Shown: positions 1 to 7,967 of the stretch, piece by piece | How the letters are laid out: each line of letters starts with the position of its first letter | Numbering within the stretch: the first letter of the stretch is position 1 | Assembly: GCA_047638715.1 (NCBI GenBank) | Contig: JBLIMK010000003.1 | Span: forward strand, 1-64,000 | DNA length: 64,000 nucleotides | Direction: 5' to 3' | Source: SHLQ01 sp047638715 | Lineage (GTDB): Bacteria > Actinomycetota > Acidimicrobiia > Acidimicrobiales > SHLQ01 | Position numbers and translations under genes: made by a program | The notes under the pieces: model-generated | Database searches by the model: none | What the model saw: only the letters and a program-made list of their open reading frames with translations | Told to the model about the DNA's origin: nothing

Positions 1-132
1 TCTGATGCCAGCGCCGATCGCGTGGGCACCGCGCGGGTTCTCGATCAGGAATTCACCGTCGGTCGCATCGTGCAACGCAGAGTTGAGGTCACGGAGCGAT
101 GCGTTGGCCATGTCGAACGTCGTCGCGCTCAT
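1..132 (-). CDS. GXGXG-type glutamate synthase-like subunit (GlxC/MgsB-like), N-terminal fragment
   Basis: Only the first 44 codons lie in the window; the gene runs off the left edge. It starts with ATG at 132 and overlaps the stop of the amidotransferase gene in an ATGA junction, so the two are translationally coupled. The visible peptide starts MSATTFDMAN and contains a segment reading RGAHAIGAG. In known clusters the gene after a GlxB-type amidotransferase encodes the GXGXG domain of a split glutamate synthase (GlxC) or N-methylglutamate synthase (MgsB). The assignment rests mainly on this gene order and on the fit of the N-terminus; the diagnostic domain is outside the window. Confidence 0.5.
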   Translation of the reverse strand, partial: MSATTFDMANASLRDLNSALHDATDGEFLIENPRGAHAIGAGIR

Positions 133-1037
133 GCGGGCACCCCGGCGAGGCTCCAGGTGTAGATACGAGCCGGCTCGGGTTCCCAAACCTCGGCGTCGTC
201 GACACCCGGCAGCTTGGCGATCGCTCTGAACTCCGACGACATCGCGACCCAGTCATCGGTCTCAGCAATCACAGCAGGCTTGCACGCAATGGGATCGCGC
301 AGGATCGCAAAGCCGTCCTCGATACCGATCGCGAAGGTGTAGAAACCATCGAGATCGACGAGTGCACCCTCGAGCGCACGCTCGATCGTGTCGCCCTCGC
401 GCAGCCGCCACGACAGGTAACCAGCTGCGACCTCGCTGTCGTTCAGCGTCTGGAACGACTCGCCACGCCGCTCGAGTTGCTCGCGGAGTTGGTTGTGGTT
501 CGACAGCGAACCGTTGTGTACGAGGCAGGTATCGGGACCCGTCACGAACGGGTGGGACCCATTCGTCGTGATCGCCGATTCCGTAGCCATTCTCGTATGT
601 GCGATCGCATGGGTGCCCGAGCGTGACGCAAGGTCATAACGCGAGGCGACCAGGTCAGGATCGCCAACCGACTTGTAGAGCTCGATTTGTTTGCCGTGGC
701 TCAAGACCGAAACACCCGGGACGTGATCGATGATCCACTGCCTCGCAACACGGCTGTCGCCAGTGGTCTCGAAGACGGCGTGATCGTGCAGCGGACGAAG
801 GGCAACCCCCTCGCCCAGCACCGTCTCGAGTGCCTCCGCGGTTGGGGCCCAATCGGGTTGCTGACCTTCTGCAAGAACAGTGATCCGTGACGTGCCGATC
901 GTGCCTTCGTCGTAGACAGCGAAACCAGCACTGTCGAGTCCACGGCTCCGCATCTCGTGCAACATGTCCGCGGTCAGACGACCGAGTTCAGGACGATGTC
1001 TCTCCGTCTTCAGAAAGAGGCCAACGATGCCGCACAT
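129..1037 (-). CDS. Class II glutamine amidotransferase (GlxB/MgsA-like)
   Basis: A 302-residue class II (Ntn) glutamine amidotransferase. The start is placed at the ATG giving MCGIVGLF, which exposes Cys2 as the nucleophile after Met removal. It is preceded by GGAAGGA six bases upstream. An upstream in-frame ATG would bury the catalytic Cys. Other family marks are the RSRGLDSAGF segment and the HNGSLSN loop. Such a protein releases ammonia from glutamine for a partner synthase domain, here probably the coupled downstream GXGXG subunit. It diverges from a GlnT/GmaS-type synthetase, which fits either a Glx-type split glutamate synthase or the N-methylglutamate pathway. Family is clear; the exact pathway is inferred. 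Confidence 0.82.
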   Translation of the reverse strand: MCGIVGLFLKTERHRPELGRLTADMLHEMRSRGLDSAGFAVYDEGTIGTSRITVLAEGQQPDWAPTAEALETVLGEGVALRPLHDHAVFETTGDSRVARQWIIDHVPGVSVLSHGKQIELYKSVGDPDLVASRYDLASRSGTHAIAHTRMATESAITTNGSHPFVTGPDTCLVHNGSLSNHNQLREQLERRGESFQTLNDSEVAAGYLSWRLREGDTIERALEGALVDLDGFYTFAIGIEDGFAILRDPIACKPAVIAETDDWVAMSSEFRAIAKLPGVDDAEVWEPEPARIYTWSLAGVPA

Positions 1038-1055
1038 GTACTGTCCTTCCAGATG

Positions 1056-1068
1056 CACTTTCGAAGTG
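1056..1068. promoter_or_regulatory. Small inverted repeat in the divergent glx/glnT promoter region
   Basis: CACTT and AAGTG arms separated by three bases lie in the 128-base space between the divergent amidotransferase and synthetase genes. It could be a shared operator, but the arms are short and no regulator gene is adjacent. Confidence 0.2.
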
Positions 1069-1165
1069 GTTTATCTTGTTCACAGTGGCATGCCAACACC
1101 GGTTGCTACAGAATATCGACCAGAGAAGCCGGGGGACCGGAGACGTCGGAGTCGAGTAGGGGAAC

Positions 1166-2524
1166 ATGACAACAGTCGATGACATCCGAGCACGTGCCGC
1201 GAGTGACGGCGTCGAGTTCATTTACGCGATGTTTGTGGAAATGCACGGCAAGCCGTGCGCCAAGTTGGTACCGATCAGCGCGCTCGACGACCTGATGAGC
1301 AATGGCGCAGGATTCGCCGGATTTGCGGCGGGTCCAATGGGTCAAGTCCCATCGGATCCCGACATCCTCGCTATACCCGACGCAAGTTCGTACACACAGT
1401 TGCCGTGGCAGCCCAATGTCGCGGCCATGCAATGCGACCCGACCGTCGAGGGCGAACTCTGGCCCTACGCCCCTCGGGTGATTCTTCGTCGAGCGCTCGA
1501 CGACCTCGCGAAACGAAACCTGATTCTCAAGTCCGGCGTCGAAGCAGAATATTCGCTGGTGGTGCGCAACGACGACGGCAGCCTCAAGGTCGCCGATGAA
1601 CGCGACACGGACACCCTCCCCTGTTACGACGCGCGAAGCCTGACGCGAATGCTCCCGCATCTGGTCGAGGTCTCAAAGAACCTCGACGCCATGGGATGGG
1701 ACAACTACGCAAACGACCACGAAGATGCGAATGGCCAGTACGAACAGAACTGGCAATACGCCGATGCGATGACAACCGCCGATCGACTCATCGTCTTTCG
1801 CCTGATGATTCACACGCTCGCGCAACGCCAGGGTTGGCATGCGACCTTCATGCCAAAACCATTCAGCGACAAGGCGGGCAACGGACTCCATGCGCACCTC
1901 AGCCTCTGGAGCGCAGATACAGACGAAGCGCTGTTCCCAAGTAGTGGTAGCGATGCGAAGGGGCTCGGACTGAGCGATCTCGCTTACCAGTTCACGGCCG
2001 GGCTTATCGCACATGCCCCGGCCATGGTCGCGGTGACGAACCCAACCGTGAACTCCTATAAACGGATGGGCGTCGGCGCGCCGACCTCGGGCGCTACGTG
2101 GGCGCCTTCCTACGCCGCGTACGGCGGCAACAACCGCACCCACATGATTCGTGTTCCGGAGCCCGATCGGATCGAGGTTCGTTTGCCGGACGGATCGGCC
2201 AATCCGTACTTGATGTACGCCGCGATGCTCGCCGCTGGACTCGACGGTGTGGACAACAACATGGACCCCGGCGAGCCGAACACCGACAACCTCTTCACGC
2301 TGCCCGAGGAGGAGATCCGAGCCCGTGGCATCGCCAAGATGCCGCCGACACTTCTCCATGCCGCCGAGAACCTGTCGTCCGACGACGTTTTGGCGGCAGG
2401 TTTGGGCATGACCTCGGACGGGCCATATCGGGATTACTTCGTGAAGGTGAAGAGCGACGAGTTCCTTGCGCACCATCACGAGGTCACGCCGGGCGAAGTC
2501 AACCAGTATCTGACTCTCTTCTAG
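1166..2524 (+). CDS. Glutamine synthetase family, GlnT/GmaS type (glutamine or gamma-glutamylmethylamide synthetase)
   Basis: A 452-residue glutamine-synthetase fold ligase joining glutamate with ammonia or an amine at the cost of ATP. Visible family marks are the metal-binding EAEYSL segment, the GNGLHAHLSLW stretch, the NSYKRMG glutamate-binding loop and a C-terminal region reading RIEVRLPDGSANPYL. Length and style fit the short type III GlnT/GmaS group rather than dodecameric GlnA with its adenylylation loop. AGGGG lies three bases before the ATG. It diverges from the GlxB/GlxC-like genes; this combination is known for gamma-glutamylmethylamide synthetase with N-methylglutamate synthase, and for rhizobial glnT-glx loci. 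Which amine is used cannot be read from the sequence. Confidence 0.85.
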   Translation: MTTVDDIRARAASDGVEFIYAMFVEMHGKPCAKLVPISALDDLMSNGAGFAGFAAGPMGQVPSDPDILAIPDASSYTQLPWQPNVAAMQCDPTVEGELWPYAPRVILRRALDDLAKRNLILKSGVEAEYSLVVRNDDGSLKVADERDTDTLPCYDARSLTRMLPHLVEVSKNLDAMGWDNYANDHEDANGQYEQNWQYADAMTTADRLIVFRLMIHTLAQRQGWHATFMPKPFSDKAGNGLHAHLSLWSADTDEALFPSSGSDAKGLGLSDLAYQFTAGLIAHAPAMVAVTNPTVNSYKRMGVGAPTSGATWAPSYAAYGGNNRTHMIRVPEPDRIEVRLPDGSANPYLMYAAMLAAGLDGVDNNMDPGEPNTDNLFTLPEEEIRARGIAKMPPTLLHAAENLSSDDVLAAGLGMTSDGPYRDYFVKVKSDEFLAHHHEVTPGEVNQYLTLF

Positions 2525-2599
2525 ACCACATGCCTGGATCACGATCTCGGGCAGCCATCGCGTTGAGCAGCACATCATCGTCATCTTTATGGTGACCTC

Positions 2600-2995
2600 G
2601 TGGATCGAGAGACAACCTTCCCGATCGGTGCGTCGATCACCCTCGACGAGCTAACCAACACCCCCTATGACGTTCTCGCGCTGCTGCGTTCGAACGAAGC
2701 TGTGTCGTGGCCACCGGCGCTCGGAGCATGGTTCGTCACCCGGCGCGATCTCGCAATCGAAGCAATGAAAGACGCCGATCGGTTCACGGCCGATGACGAA
2801 CGCTTCACAACTGCGAAGGTGCTCGGAAGCGTGACCTCCACCGACCTTGGCCGAGCGGTCGGGAAGAAGCCACAGCTCGACAGAACAAACCCAAACATCA
2901 GCGAACTGACGGCGAGACGTCGTCGGCGTTGCATCCCCCAACTTCCTGATCAGCGGGTGTCGGCTCGGCGAACTTGGTCGAACGCTCGCCGGTGA
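2600..2995 (+). pseudogene. Cytochrome P450 N-terminal remnant
   Basis: The first 75 or so residues (GTG start) look like the N-terminus of a bacterial cytochrome P450: DELTNTPYDVLALLR, then VSWPPALGAWFVTRRD and the AMKDADRFTADDERF segment. After about residue 85 the similarity ends and a basic, non-P450 tail runs to the stop. The I-helix, ExxR and the Cys heme-ligand loop are all missing, since the family is about 400 residues long. The downstream neighbour on the opposite strand begins at once, so the rest of the gene was deleted rather than frameshifted. It is probably not functional. Confidence 0.65.
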
Positions 2996-3393
2996 ATCCT
3001 CATTGGCTCGCCCAGCACGTTGGTCTTGTGCATCAAGCCAGAGGTGGGACCTATCTGCAGGTCCCGAGAGAGTTCATCGGTAATCGACCCGACCTGAAGC
3101 ACGCTAAACGTCGATGAACGAGCCACAACCGTTCGCTCATTGGTTGCGATGATCGTGTAGTTCCGGTTGACGAAAACAAACCAAACGACTGGGAGCAACG
3201 AAAGCAACGGCACAACAACCCAGAACAGGGATGTGGCGTATCGATCGAACATCACCGCGCCGACCCCGGCAATGGCAGCGGGCAGCATCGCCAAGCCCTG
3301 GTGGTGGGTCGCTGCAGGAAATGCGGCAACCACCGTCTCCGAAGTTCGACGGTGAGGTTCAAAGTTCTCTGTGATCTTGTCGGCCATCCCCAT
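2950..3393 (-). CDS. Membrane protein with PH-like domain (YdbS/YdbT-like), function unknown
   Basis: A 147-residue protein with two adjacent hydrophobic segments (about residues 35-50 and 56-74, the second containing FWVVVPLLSLLPVVWFVFV). A soluble segment follows that reads like a bacterial PH domain: YTIIATNERTVVARS, then IGSITDELSRDLQ. Such small membrane PH proteins have no established reaction. It follows tsaD on the same strand after a 37-base gap and may be the last gene of that operon. A second start at codon 3 (MADKITE) is equally possible. The 3' end overlaps the P450 remnant on the other strand. Confidence 0.55.
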   Translation of the reverse strand: MGMADKITENFEPHRRTSETVVAAFPAATHHQGLAMLPAAIAGVGAVMFDRYATSLFWVVVPLLSLLPVVWFVFVNRNYTIIATNERTVVARSSTFSVLQVGSITDELSRDLQIGPTSGLMHKTNVLGEPMRIHRRAFDQVRRADTR

Positions 3394-3430
3394 CGGGTGA
3401 TCTTATTGGGTCGAGCTAGACAGGCAAAGG

Positions 3431-4435
3431 TTAGGTGTAGGTGGGGAGACGAAGGCTGGAATCTGCGCCGTGATCGAGGGGCGCGGCGCCGTCGGAGTGA
3501 TATCGCCACCAACCAGCTGCGGCGACCATCGCTGCGTTGTCCGTGCACATCGAGCGGCTCGGAATGAAGGCCTTGATGCCCTCGGCGATCGCAACATCGA
3601 GCACTCGTTCACGCAGCGACGAATTCGCGGCCACTCCCCCAGCGAGGCAAATGCCCTTCGCTCCCGTCTCGCGCACCGCCCGCTGCGCCTTCGTCATGAG
3701 CACATCGACGACCGCCTCTTGAAACGAAGCCGCAACGTCGACATCGGCGGCATCAGGGTTCTTTCGCACATAGTTGACAACCGACGTCTTTAGCCCCGAG
3801 AACGAGAAGTCGTAGCCGTCCTTCACCATCGCACGTGGGAACCGGATCGCCTCGGGATCACCGTCAACCGCCATCTTGTCGATGATCGGTCCGCCCGGAT
3901 AACCAAGTCCGAGATACCGAGCAACCTTGTCGAAGGCCTCGCCGGCAGCATCGTCGAGTGTCTGTCCGAGAAGCCGGTACTTTCCGTGGCCCTCCATCAG
4001 CACGAGCATTGTGTGTCCGCCTGAAACCAGGAGCACAACGACCGGAAGTTCGAGGTTGGGTTCTTCGAGAAACGATGCGTACAAGTGCGCCTCGAGATGG
4101 TTTACCGCCACGAAAGGTTTGTCCCAAACAAGTGCGAGGGACTTCGCGGCGCTAACCCCGATGAGGAGCGAACCGATCAACCCGGGGCCGACCGTGCAGG
4201 CGATCGCGGTCAGGTCGTTTGGCTCGACGCCAGCTTCGACCATCGACTGAGCAACGACCGGCATCATCATTTCGACATGGGCGCGGCTCGCTACTTCAGG
4301 AACGACACCGCCATAGCGGGCATGGATGTCGATCTGGCTCGATACGACATTGGACAACACGTCGTGACCGTCTCCGACGACAGCTGCGGCGGTCTCGTCA
4401 CACGAAGTCTCGATCCCAAGAATCAATTCAGTCAT
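3431..4435 (-). CDS. tsaD: tRNA N6-threonylcarbamoyladenosine transferase TsaD
   Basis: A 334-residue TsaD/Kae1 family protein that transfers the threonylcarbamoyl group to A37 of ANN-decoding tRNAs, working with TsaB and TsaE. The N-terminus LGIETSCDETAAAVV is the family ASKHA ATPase motif. The metal-binding pair is visible as NHLEAH (His113 and His117), followed by LLVSGGHT, GEAFDKVARYLGLGYPGG and FSFSGLKTS. Its start overlaps the rimI stop by eight bases, so translation is coupled. The gene order tsaE-tsaB-rimI-tsaD is the common actinobacterial arrangement. Confidence 0.97.
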   Translation of the reverse strand: MTELILGIETSCDETAAAVVGDGHDVLSNVVSSQIDIHARYGGVVPEVASRAHVEMMMPVVAQSMVEAGVEPNDLTAIACTVGPGLIGSLLIGVSAAKSLALVWDKPFVAVNHLEAHLYASFLEEPNLELPVVVLLVSGGHTMLVLMEGHGKYRLLGQTLDDAAGEAFDKVARYLGLGYPGGPIIDKMAVDGDPEAIRFPRAMVKDGYDFSFSGLKTSVVNYVRKNPDAADVDVAASFQEAVVDVLMTKAQRAVRETGAKGICLAGGVAANSSLRERVLDVAIAEGIKAFIPSRSMCTDNAAMVAAAGWWRYHSDGAAPLDHGADSSLRLPTYT

Positions 4436-4895
4436 TTGTACTCCACATGATCAATGCGTCTTCGCCGTCATCGCCGTAGTAGCCAGGTCGAACACCCGAG
4501 GACACCAACCCATGACGCTCGTAGAGGGCAATGGCCGCTTCGTTGCTCGCCCGCACCTCGAGCGTGACAGCCGCACAACCAGACGAGGCGGCTGCGCCGA
4601 GCAGATGTTTCATCAACACGTCGCCGATCCCACGACGCTGATGCGACGGATCGACTGCAATTGTGCTGATGTGGGCATCGCCATCGAGGATCACGATGCC
4701 ACCATGACCAATGAGCCGACCGGCTTCTTCGGCCACCAGATGTACTCGACCCTCGCCCGTCACCTGTTGGATCGTCAGTTTCTCGGACCACGGGGTCGGA
4801 TAGACGCCCCCATCGATCGCACGGATGTCGTGAACATCACGAAGCTCGGCTTCTCTGATCACGATCGTCGACAGCGCAGGTGAGTCTTCAGCCAC
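4428..4895 (-). CDS. rimI: Ribosomal-protein-alanine N-acetyltransferase-like GNAT (RimI)
   Basis: A 155-residue GNAT acetyltransferase. The acetyl-CoA motif is visible as VDPSHQRRGIGDVLM, and ALYERHGL near the C-terminus is also typical of RimI. RimI acetylates the N-terminal alanine of ribosomal protein S18. The start is taken as the GTG at 4895 (VAEDSPAL), which overlaps the tsaB stop by eight bases; the longer frame upstream only reads through tsaB in another frame. Position between tsaB and tsaD supports the name. Confidence 0.88.
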   Translation of the reverse strand: MAEDSPALSTIVIREAELRDVHDIRAIDGGVYPTPWSEKLTIQQVTGEGRVHLVAEEAGRLIGHGGIVILDGDAHISTIAVDPSHQRRGIGDVLMKHLLGAAASSGCAAVTLEVRASNEAAIALYERHGLVSSGVRPGYYGDDGEDALIMWSTND

Positions 4896-5586
4896 TATCT
4901 CGGGTCTTCCAGTTGATCTCGGCGTCGGGCAGACGGATGTAGAGCGGCTCGATCTCGTTCGGGGAGACGAACTCTTCACGCATTGCCTTGGGATGCGCCA
5001 ACTCGACGAGCGACCGCGCTGACGGGAACTGCATGCTCGTGCCGGCGAACTCGACGTGGGAGATCGATTCGAATTGCTCTCGGTAGCGCTCGGATCCGTC
5101 TCCGAGCATCAAGATGTCTTCCCCCGCCGCCATCAGTTCAGCCGCAAGCTCATCGGGCGTGGCCACCGTTGGCTCGGTGATTCGTTGCACGCCTCCGGGC
5201 ACCGAGCGGTAGTTCGCCGTAAAGACCTCACCTCGGCGGGCGTCATAACACGGCACGATCAGACGCCGCGAATGTTCGAGGGCGAAGGCACCGAGGTCGA
5301 GGCTCGAAACTCCGATCATCGGCACGCCCAAGCCATGGGCCACCGCCATCGCCGAAGCGATACCGACCCGCAGTCCCGTGAACAAGCCGGGGCCAATATC
5401 AACCGCGACGACGCCGATTTCCTCAATATTGACCCGTGCTTGTTCACACACGAATTTGATCTGTGGCGCGATGCTCTCGGCATGTCGGCGATCTCGCGCG
5501 CTATGCGCTGATGCGAGGACTCCCTCGTGGCCACCGATCGCTACCCCGACCTGTGATGTCGCGGACTCGATACCGAGGATCAACAT
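4888..5586 (-). CDS. tsaB: tRNA threonylcarbamoyladenosine biosynthesis protein TsaB
   Basis: A 232-residue TsaB, the inactive TsaD paralogue that scaffolds the t6A synthase. The start LILGIESATSQVGVAIG and the central GPGLFTGLRVGIASAMAVA are the family signatures; the latter is among the best-conserved TsaB stretches. It overlaps the tsaE stop by seven bases and the rimI start by eight, so the four genes are a tight operon. Confidence 0.95.
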   Translation of the reverse strand: MLILGIESATSQVGVAIGGHEGVLASAHSARDRRHAESIAPQIKFVCEQARVNIEEIGVVAVDIGPGLFTGLRVGIASAMAVAHGLGVPMIGVSSLDLGAFALEHSRRLIVPCYDARRGEVFTANYRSVPGGVQRITEPTVATPDELAAELMAAGEDILMLGDGSERYREQFESISHVEFAGTSMQFPSARSLVELAHPKAMREEFVSPNEIEPLYIRLPDAEINWKTRDSG

Positions 5587-6062
5587 GTCGAGTCATCCGT
5601 GTCTGTTCCGACGAGCGCCGATTCGCGTGCACACCAGCGAGGACCGACGGGGTGGAGTTCGATGAGGCGATCGTCGTCACCGTCGCCGAATGTGAAGCGA
5701 ACCTCGAGGTAGTCGGGCGGCAACATCTGCAGGATCACATCTCCCCATTCGATGAGGACAACCCCGCCGGAGTCGAGAAGGTCGGGAAGATCGAGATCGA
5801 GGACTTCGGCCATCTGCTCCAGTCGATACACGTCGAGATGGTGCAACTTCAGACGGCCCTCGTACTCGCGCGCCAGCGTGAATGTTGGGCTGGTCATGGG
5901 CTCGTCGATTCCGAGTGCCTTGCCGTACGCCTTGGAGAAGGCCGTCTTGCCTGCGCCGAGGTCGCCGACCAAAACAAGGACATCGCCGGGGGTTGCCAAT
6001 TCGGCAAGTCGAGCGGCGAGGTGTCCGGTTTCTTCCGGCGATGATGTGGCGACCTGGATCAC
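5580..6062 (-). CDS. tsaE: tRNA threonylcarbamoyladenosine biosynthesis ATPase TsaE
   Basis: A 160-residue TsaE ATPase that drives turnover of the TsaBD complex. Walker A is visible as GDLGAGKTAFSK near residue 35, followed by the family motif SPTFTLAREYEG, HHLDVYRL and IEWGDVI. It is the first of the four overlapping t6A genes and lies 71 bases after the stop of the P1-family peptidase gene, which may share its transcript. Confidence 0.95.
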   Translation of the reverse strand: MIQVATSSPEETGHLAARLAELATPGDVLVLVGDLGAGKTAFSKAYGKALGIDEPMTSPTFTLAREYEGRLKLHHLDVYRLEQMAEVLDLDLPDLLDSGGVVLIEWGDVILQMLPPDYLEVRFTFGDGDDDRLIELHPVGPRWCARESALVGTDTDDSTC

Positions 6063-6133
6063 GTCTGAAGTCTAGGAACCTGAGGCTGAACGCGACTTGA
6101 CCCTCCGGGAGAACTCCGAGCACGGACGCTCTC

Positions 6134-7012
6134 TCAGGGTGAGGAGGTGATTGCCGAGATGGCGGACTCGACGGCCACCTCGGTTAAGAGCCGGGCAGAG
6201 GCGAGGTCGGCCTCGACCTCTGGCTTCGACACAACGACCAACGCGTCTCCGTCGCCGGGCCCGTGAGCTGGCACGATCGCCCGACCCAACCCGTCGTGCC
6301 CGGCTTCGGCGAGCGAACGACACTGTGTCTTCGTGAAACGCCCATTCGTAGCGATGACGCCGATCGTGGTGTTCTCGAGAAGCGGAGACGGCGAGGCAGG
6401 CCAATCGAATGTTCCCGCCGCTATCTCGGACCGGATCGTTGAGCCCCGCTCACTCGACGCAATATCGCCTACCGCGTTTACAGCGACGAGGGCACAGACC
6501 ACGAGCTCACCCTTCGTAGCGACGGCGAAACTAAGACCGCCGGGGCGGGCCTCGTCAGGCCCACGCCACTTACCGGTCGTCGCTCCGGTGCCAGCGCCGA
6601 CCAGTCCTGTCGCGAAGCTGCGATCGGCGGCTTCCAACGCCTCGATGCCCTCTGGCGAACCAGGCCAACGCACGGCGCTCCCGACGCCAAGGTCGTACAA
6701 CGACATACCGATGACGATCGGGACGACCCCATGTGCTGTCTTGAACCCGAACCCTTCCCTGCGCAGAGACTGGACGACGCCATCGGCGGTTGCCAGCCCG
6801 AAGGCCGACCCGCCGGACAAACACACAGCGTCGATGCTCTCGACGAGTCGTGTCGGCTCGAGGAGCGCGAACTCACGTGTGGCCGGAGCACCTCCACGCA
6901 CCTCGCCCGACGCCACGACATCACCAAGAAATCGGATGACCGTGCAGCCGGTTTGGGAAACATCATCGGTCCAATGGCCGACCCGCATCCAGGCAAAAGG
7001 CGTCGAGTGCAT
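6134..7012 (-). CDS. P1/DmpA-NylC family N-terminal-nucleophile hydrolase
   Basis: A 292-residue member of peptidase family S58/P1, which includes DmpA aminopeptidase and the nylon-oligomer hydrolase NylC. Family marks are RVGHWTD at the N-terminus, LSGGSAFGLATADGV, and GAGTGATTGKW. The precursor is expected to cleave itself inside LLENTTIGVIATN, between Asn214 and Thr215, making Thr215 the nucleophile. The alpha part would be about 214 residues and the beta part about 78. Substrate cannot be inferred. It lies just upstream of tsaE on the same strand and may be cotranscribed, without an obvious functional link. Confidence 0.82.
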   Translation of the reverse strand: MHSTPFAWMRVGHWTDDVSQTGCTVIRFLGDVVASGEVRGGAPATREFALLEPTRLVESIDAVCLSGGSAFGLATADGVVQSLRREGFGFKTAHGVVPIVIGMSLYDLGVGSAVRWPGSPEGIEALEAADRSFATGLVGAGTGATTGKWRGPDEARPGGLSFAVATKGELVVCALVAVNAVGDIASSERGSTIRSEIAAGTFDWPASPSPLLENTTIGVIATNGRFTKTQCRSLAEAGHDGLGRAIVPAHGPGDGDALVVVSKPEVEADLASARLLTEVAVESAISAITSSP

Positions 7013-7161
7013 ACACCCACGATGGCATCATTCGCTTCGGAATGGCCAGTACCCCTACCCAACTTTACGGCTCGAGGCGGAATTCACCCGGCTGGCAAAC
7101 GAGCTCTGCGCGATGTGTTTGCCCGATGGGTCGCCCGACATGTGAGAACCTGAAGACCGAC

Positions 7162-7178
7162 GTTCAGGGACCGTTCAG
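7162..7178 (+). promoter_or_regulatory. Tandem GTTCAG direct repeat, candidate OmpR-family operator
   Basis: GTTCAG occurs at 7162-7167 and 7173-7178, start-to-start spacing 11 bp, about 100 bases before the response-regulator start. An 11-bp direct repeat is the classic spacing for head-to-tail binding of OmpR/PhoB-type regulators, so autoregulation is likely. The rest of the 265-base space between the P1 peptidase and the regulator shows nothing else I could support. Confidence 0.5.
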
Positions 7179-7277
7179 GTTCATTCGTCACGATCTACGT
7201 ATGCCCACCACAGACACGACATCGAAAACGAAGTTCACGATGGATCAAAACACCCCATGCCACATCCGAGTTGGCGC

Positions 7278-7967
7278 ATGAAACTTCTGGTCGTCGAAGA
7301 CGAAGAGGGCATCGCGACATCGTTGAAGAAAGGTCTGACGGCCGACGGATTCACGGTCGACCTCGCGTGCAACGGACTCGACGGGTTGCATCTCGCCCAG
7401 GAGAACACCTACGCCGCGATCGTCCTCGACATCATGCTTCCAGGACTCAACGGATATCGGATATGCCGACAGCTTCGGGAGCAGGGAGACCTCACCCCGA
7501 TACTCATGCTGACCGCCAAGGACGGCGAATTCGACGAGATGGAGGGCCTCGAGACCGGAGCGGACGACTACGTCACCAAACCCTTCTCCTACGGGATCTT
7601 GCTCACCCGAATTCGCGCGTTGATCCGCCGAAGTAGCGCCACCGCATCCGGAGCGATGGACGATTCGGTTGCTGTTGGCGACCTCCGCCTCGATCCGAGA
7701 GCGCAACAGGTATGGCGGGGCGGCGTCGAGATCGAACTCTCACCACGGGCGATTGCGGTGCTCGAGTACCTGATGCACAACGCCGGGCTTGTCGTGTCAA
7801 AAGACGAGATCTTGCGCAACGTGTGGGACCATGCCTTCGATGGCGACCCCAACATCGTGGAGGTCTACATCTCCCGCATCCGAGCGGCCATCGACGGATC
7901 GTTCGAACGAAAAACCCTCGAGACCGTCCGCGGCATGGGCTACCGACTGAGCAGAAGCGACGGCTAG
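7278..7967 (+). CDS. OmpR/PhoB-family two-component response regulator
   Basis: A 229-residue response regulator. The start is taken at MKLLVVEDEEG, where the receiver domain begins; the phosphoacceptor is Asp51 in IVLDIMLPG, with the conserved Lys in DDYVTKPFSY. The C-terminal half (about 130-229) is a winged helix with the LSPRAIAVLEYLMHN and RGMGYRLS segments typical of OmpR-type DNA-binding domains. Its stop shares one base with the GTG of the sensor kinase (TAGTG), so the pair is coupled. A GTTCAG direct repeat upstream is a probable self-regulated operator. The signal is unknown. Confidence 0.95.
   Translation: MKLLVVEDEEGIATSLKKGLTADGFTVDLACNGLDGLHLAQENTYAAIVLDIMLPGLNGYRICRQLREQGDLTPILMLTAKDGEFDEMEGLETGADDYVTKPFSYGILLTRIRALIRRSSATASGAMDDSVAVGDLRLDPRAQQVWRGGVEIELSPRAIAVLEYLMHNAGLVVSKDEILRNVWDHAFDGDPNIVEVYISRIRAAIDGSFERKTLETVRGMGYRLSRSDG

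Noticed and set aside
2600..2995. Complete small gene of its own
   Set aside because: The first half is clearly the N-terminus of a P450 and the tail looks like read-through into non-coding sequence.
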